Source: an uncultured Alphaproteobacteria bacterium
GTDB taxonomy: Bacteria > Pseudomonadota > Alphaproteobacteria > RF32 > CAG-239
Length of the DNA: 64,000 nucleotides
Direction of reading: 5' to 3'
NCBI GenBank assembly: GCA_934229625.1
Contig: CAKQDU010000004.1
Coordinates: forward strand, 53,099 to 117,098
Within the stretch, counting starts at the first letter, position 1; every line of letters starts with the position of its first letter. The notes beneath the pieces are model-generated. The model made no database searches and was not told where the DNA came from. It saw nothing but the letters and a program-made list of their open reading frames with translations. The position numbers and the translations under genes were made by a program. Positions 61,981-64,000 of the stretch are shown here, piece by piece.

Positions 61981-63030
61981 ATGCCTTTAGTATCTATGCG
62001 TCAAATTCTTGACCATGCGGCAGAACACGGATATGGTGTTCCGGCTTTCAACGTAAACGATATGGAACAAATTTTAGCTGTATTGCAAGCTGCTAAAAAA
62101 GTAAACGCTCCGGTTATTTTGCAAACATCTACCGGCGCTCGTAAATTTGCCGGCGACCCGATGATTCGCCACATGGTAATGGCTGGTATCGAGATGTTTC
62201 CGGAATTGCCAATCTGCTTGCACCAAGACCACGGCGCTTCTGTAAATATTTGCCAATCTGCCATTGTAAACGGTTACAGCTCTGTAATGATGGACGGCTC
62301 TTTGGAAGCTGACGGCAAAACACCGGCTTCTTTTGAATATAATGTTCGCGTAACTCAAGAAGTTGTTGCCCGTGCGCACGCTGTCGGCGCTTCTGTCGAA
62401 GGTGAATTGGGCGTTATCGGCTCTTTGGAAACCGGCAAGGCCGACAAAGAAGACGGCCACGGCGCCGAAGGTACTTTGGATAGAAAACGTTTGGTAACCG
62501 ACCCTGATGAAGCAGCTGAATTTGTGGCTTTAACTCACTTGGATGCTTTGGCTGTGGCTGTTGGTACTTCTCATGGCGCTTACAAATTCACACGTAAACC
62601 GGATGGCGATATTTTGGCTATTGATGTTATTGAAAAAATTCATGCCAAATTGCCTAACACTCACTTGGTAATGCATGGTTCTTCTTCGGTTCCGCAAGAA
62701 CTGCAAGATTTAATCAATGCTTATGGCGGTGCTATTCCTCAGACCTATGGTGTTCCGGTAGAAGAAATTGTCCGCGGTATTAAATCCGGCGTTCGCAAAG
62801 TAAACGTAGACACCGATTCCCGTATGGCTATTACCGGTGCTATCCGCCGCGTATTTGCTGAAAATCCGAAAGAATTTGACCCTCGTAAATATTTGAAACC
62901 TGCTATTGAAGAAATGCAAAAAGTTTGCGAAGCTCGCTATATTGCTTTTGGTGCAGCTGGTCATGCCGACCAAATCAAAGCTATCAAATTGTCTGATATG
63001 GCACAGAGATACGCTGCCGGCGAATTATAA
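61981..63030 (+). CDS. fba: class II fructose-bisphosphate aldolase
   Basis: 349 residues. VPAFNVNDMEQILAVLQAA, the zinc site LHQDHGAS near 80, SVEGELGVIGSLE, the catalytic region VAVGTSHGAYKF, LVMHGSSSVP, and the late KVNVDTDSRMA phosphate loop. It splits fructose 1,6-bisphosphate in glycolysis and gluconeogenesis. AAGGAGAAAAA precedes the ATG. Codon use is richer in preferred codons than its neighbours, as expected for a highly expressed gene. Confidence 0.96.
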   Translation: MPLVSMRQILDHAAEHGYGVPAFNVNDMEQILAVLQAAKKVNAPVILQTSTGARKFAGDPMIRHMVMAGIEMFPELPICLHQDHGASVNICQSAIVNGYSSVMMDGSLEADGKTPASFEYNVRVTQEVVARAHAVGASVEGELGVIGSLETGKADKEDGHGAEGTLDRKRLVTDPDEAAEFVALTHLDALAVAVGTSHGAYKFTRKPDGDILAIDVIEKIHAKLPNTHLVMHGSSSVPQELQDLINAYGGAIPQTYGVPVEEIVRGIKSGVRKVNVDTDSRMAITGAIRRVFAENPKEFDPRKYLKPAIEEMQKVCEARYIAFGAAGHADQIKAIKLSDMAQRYAAGEL

Positions 63031-63047
63031 TCGTTTGCTGAAAAATA

Positions 63048-63089
63048 AAAAAAGTCCCGAAGATTCATCTCCGAATTTTCGGGATTATT
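63048..63089. terminator. terminator between fba and the pilin-like gene
   Basis: TCCCGAA (63055-63061) pairs with TTCGGGA (63078-63084). On the minus strand it is followed by CTTTTTTTATTTTT, a strong end for the pilin-like gene; on the plus strand the T-run is weaker. Confidence 0.75.
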
Positions 63090-63094
63090 TGTAG

Positions 63095-63760
63095 TTAACT
63101 GTTGTTGCTTATTATAAGTTTTAAATCGCATGAATATTGAGAACAAATGGCACAGCTTTGGGCAATTTGCGGAAGAATGCCATCTTTATAATATTTACAG
63201 TGCCATTCTTTAGCAATTTCCGCCGGTATACCATAACCGCATAATTCATAATTACCGATTTTCAAATTGTCATTCAGGGTCGCCGTCCACATATTTCTAA
63301 AATCAGGAGTTAGACTGAAAAAAGCTTTACAAACTTCTACAGATTCCTTGTTTGGCGGCATAAAAAACATAAAAGTAAGCCGATTCCATTCCGGACTAAA
63401 TTTCGGAGCGTAAATACTCAGTATATTTCCAAATAAATCTTTATTATCTTCATCAAGCATATTATCTGGAATGACATTTATCTCTTTGAAAAAATTTACC
63501 ATGTTTACGCCGGGAGCGCCATTATTATAACTTCGGCTGTTAGAAAATGCGACTTTTAAGTTTGTCATCATCATCGTAAAGTTATCTTTCCACTTGTCGA
63601 TTTTCCACATAGTCATCGCCTTAGAATAACCGGCGATACCGCCGACAGATAAAACTGCAATTATCGCCAGCACACCAAGCATTTCTATCATGGAACGCCC
63701 GGCTGAAACCGCGTATAGCGGCGCATTTAAAGCAGTTTTACGCTGTCTCAAAAAATTCAT
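63095..63760 (-). CDS. second type IV prepilin-like protein
   Basis: GGAGG lies just before the ATG at 63760, giving 221 residues. After a 21-residue leader the motif GRSMIEMLGVLAII follows, with cleavage after Gly21 and Glu at +5, then a hydrophobic helix. The mature body has paired Cys near the end (CGYG, WHCKYY, CAICSQYSC). It is homologous to the protein at 10393 in the first 30 mature residues. The frame stays open upstream to the window edge, so a longer protein is possible. Confidence 0.8.
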   Translation of the reverse strand: MNFLRQRKTALNAPLYAVSAGRSMIEMLGVLAIIAVLSVGGIAGYSKAMTMWKIDKWKDNFTMMMTNLKVAFSNSRSYNNGAPGVNMVNFFKEINVIPDNMLDEDNKDLFGNILSIYAPKFSPEWNRLTFMFFMPPNKESVEVCKAFFSLTPDFRNMWTATLNDNLKIGNYELCGYGIPAEIAKEWHCKYYKDGILPQIAQSCAICSQYSCDLKLIISNNS

Positions 63761-64000
63761 GTACCTCCAATGTACACTAGGATTTTTTTCGCAGCTAGAA
63801 ACCACTTTATCTACACCGCTCTCCGTAGTTTCAAAGAGTTTTAAGGCATGTTGACGCACGACATCCAAACCCTTAAATGCGATGTTGGTTAGGTTAGTTT
63901 CTTGTTTGATGATTTTTTCAAAAAACTCTGTAAATACCTTTGTGACAGCAGAAAAAGTGTCTTTAATCAGATAATTAGGATTTGCAGAGAGAGAGAGAGA
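63761..64000 (-). other. open frame upstream of the pilin, ending in a (CT)n tract
   Basis: In the pilin frame the minus strand has no stop from 63760 to 64000 and reads like protein (NPNYLIKDTFSAVTKV, then FTEFFEKIIKQETNL). At 63986-64000 lies (AG)7A, truncated by the window edge, which reads SLSLS. It may be a longer gene start or a conserved leader. Confidence 0.4.

Noticed and set aside
1..64000. CRISPR arrays, rRNA genes, insertion sequences
   Set aside because: I found no regularly spaced direct repeats, no rRNA-like conserved stretches and no transposase frame.

Overview
The window is AT-rich, densely coded DNA from a Gram-negative bacterium. It most likely comes from an uncultured, host-associated alphaproteobacterium of the gut RF32 type. 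The grounds are the cluster mnmE, mnmG, PHP gene, rsmG, parA, parB with perfect ParB sites; RpoH; a VirD4-type coupling protein; an RND pump with a NodT-type outer-membrane lipoprotein; ankyrin proteins; and two prepilin-like proteins with the N-terminus GRSMIEMLGVLAI, which I associate from memory with such metagenomic genomes. The lineage is an inference, not a proven call.

Layout. 1-3809 (minus): the N-terminal 1269 residues of a giant autotransporter-like surface protein that runs off the left edge. 3981-6823: a 44-residue Cys-rich peptide, an FAD oxidoreductase and two small membrane proteins. 6993-11267: secreted EF-hand and ankyrin proteins and a pilin-like protein. 11398-15276: a 3.9 kb island bounded by a 34-bp direct repeat made of the 3' end and terminator of tRNA-Thr. 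It carries a three-gene restriction-modification-like operon (HTH-fused C5 methyltransferase, degenerate LAGLIDADG-like protein, PD-ExK nuclease) and no integrase. 15720-24757: a coiled-coil membrane protein, dusB, trkA, typA and two unknowns, one with HELTH. 24900-31431: the chromosome-segregation neighbourhood, with three identical parS sites inside mnmE, mnmG and rsmG and a strong local excess of the word TGTATTTAAA. 31443-36157: an FTR-like Cys protein, dnaE and a membrane protein. 36199-38660 (minus): an ECF sigma operon with a membrane partner, a Spy/CpxP-like protein, a sulfatase-modifying-factor-like protein and a GX3-repeat protein. 38777-46140 (minus): a VirD4-like ATPase with four unrecognised partners. 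46239-53909: rluD, rpoH and an RND efflux operon. 53897-56010 (minus): lipoprotein, GST-like and solute-binding proteins. 56129-63030: a MinD-like ATPase with an altered P-loop, a J-domain/SH3 membrane protein, tgt, a LOG-family protein, an ABC exporter and class II aldolase. 63095-64000 (minus): a second pilin-like gene with an open frame upstream that reaches a dinucleotide tract at the right edge.

The housekeeping genes are full length with clear motifs. Many start sites were moved inward to an ATG with a Shine-Dalgarno sequence where the longest frame began with TTG or GTG. The most notable material is the tRNA-Thr restriction island, the parS/TGTATTTAAA architecture, the ECF envelope-stress operon and the VirD4 operon of unknown partners.
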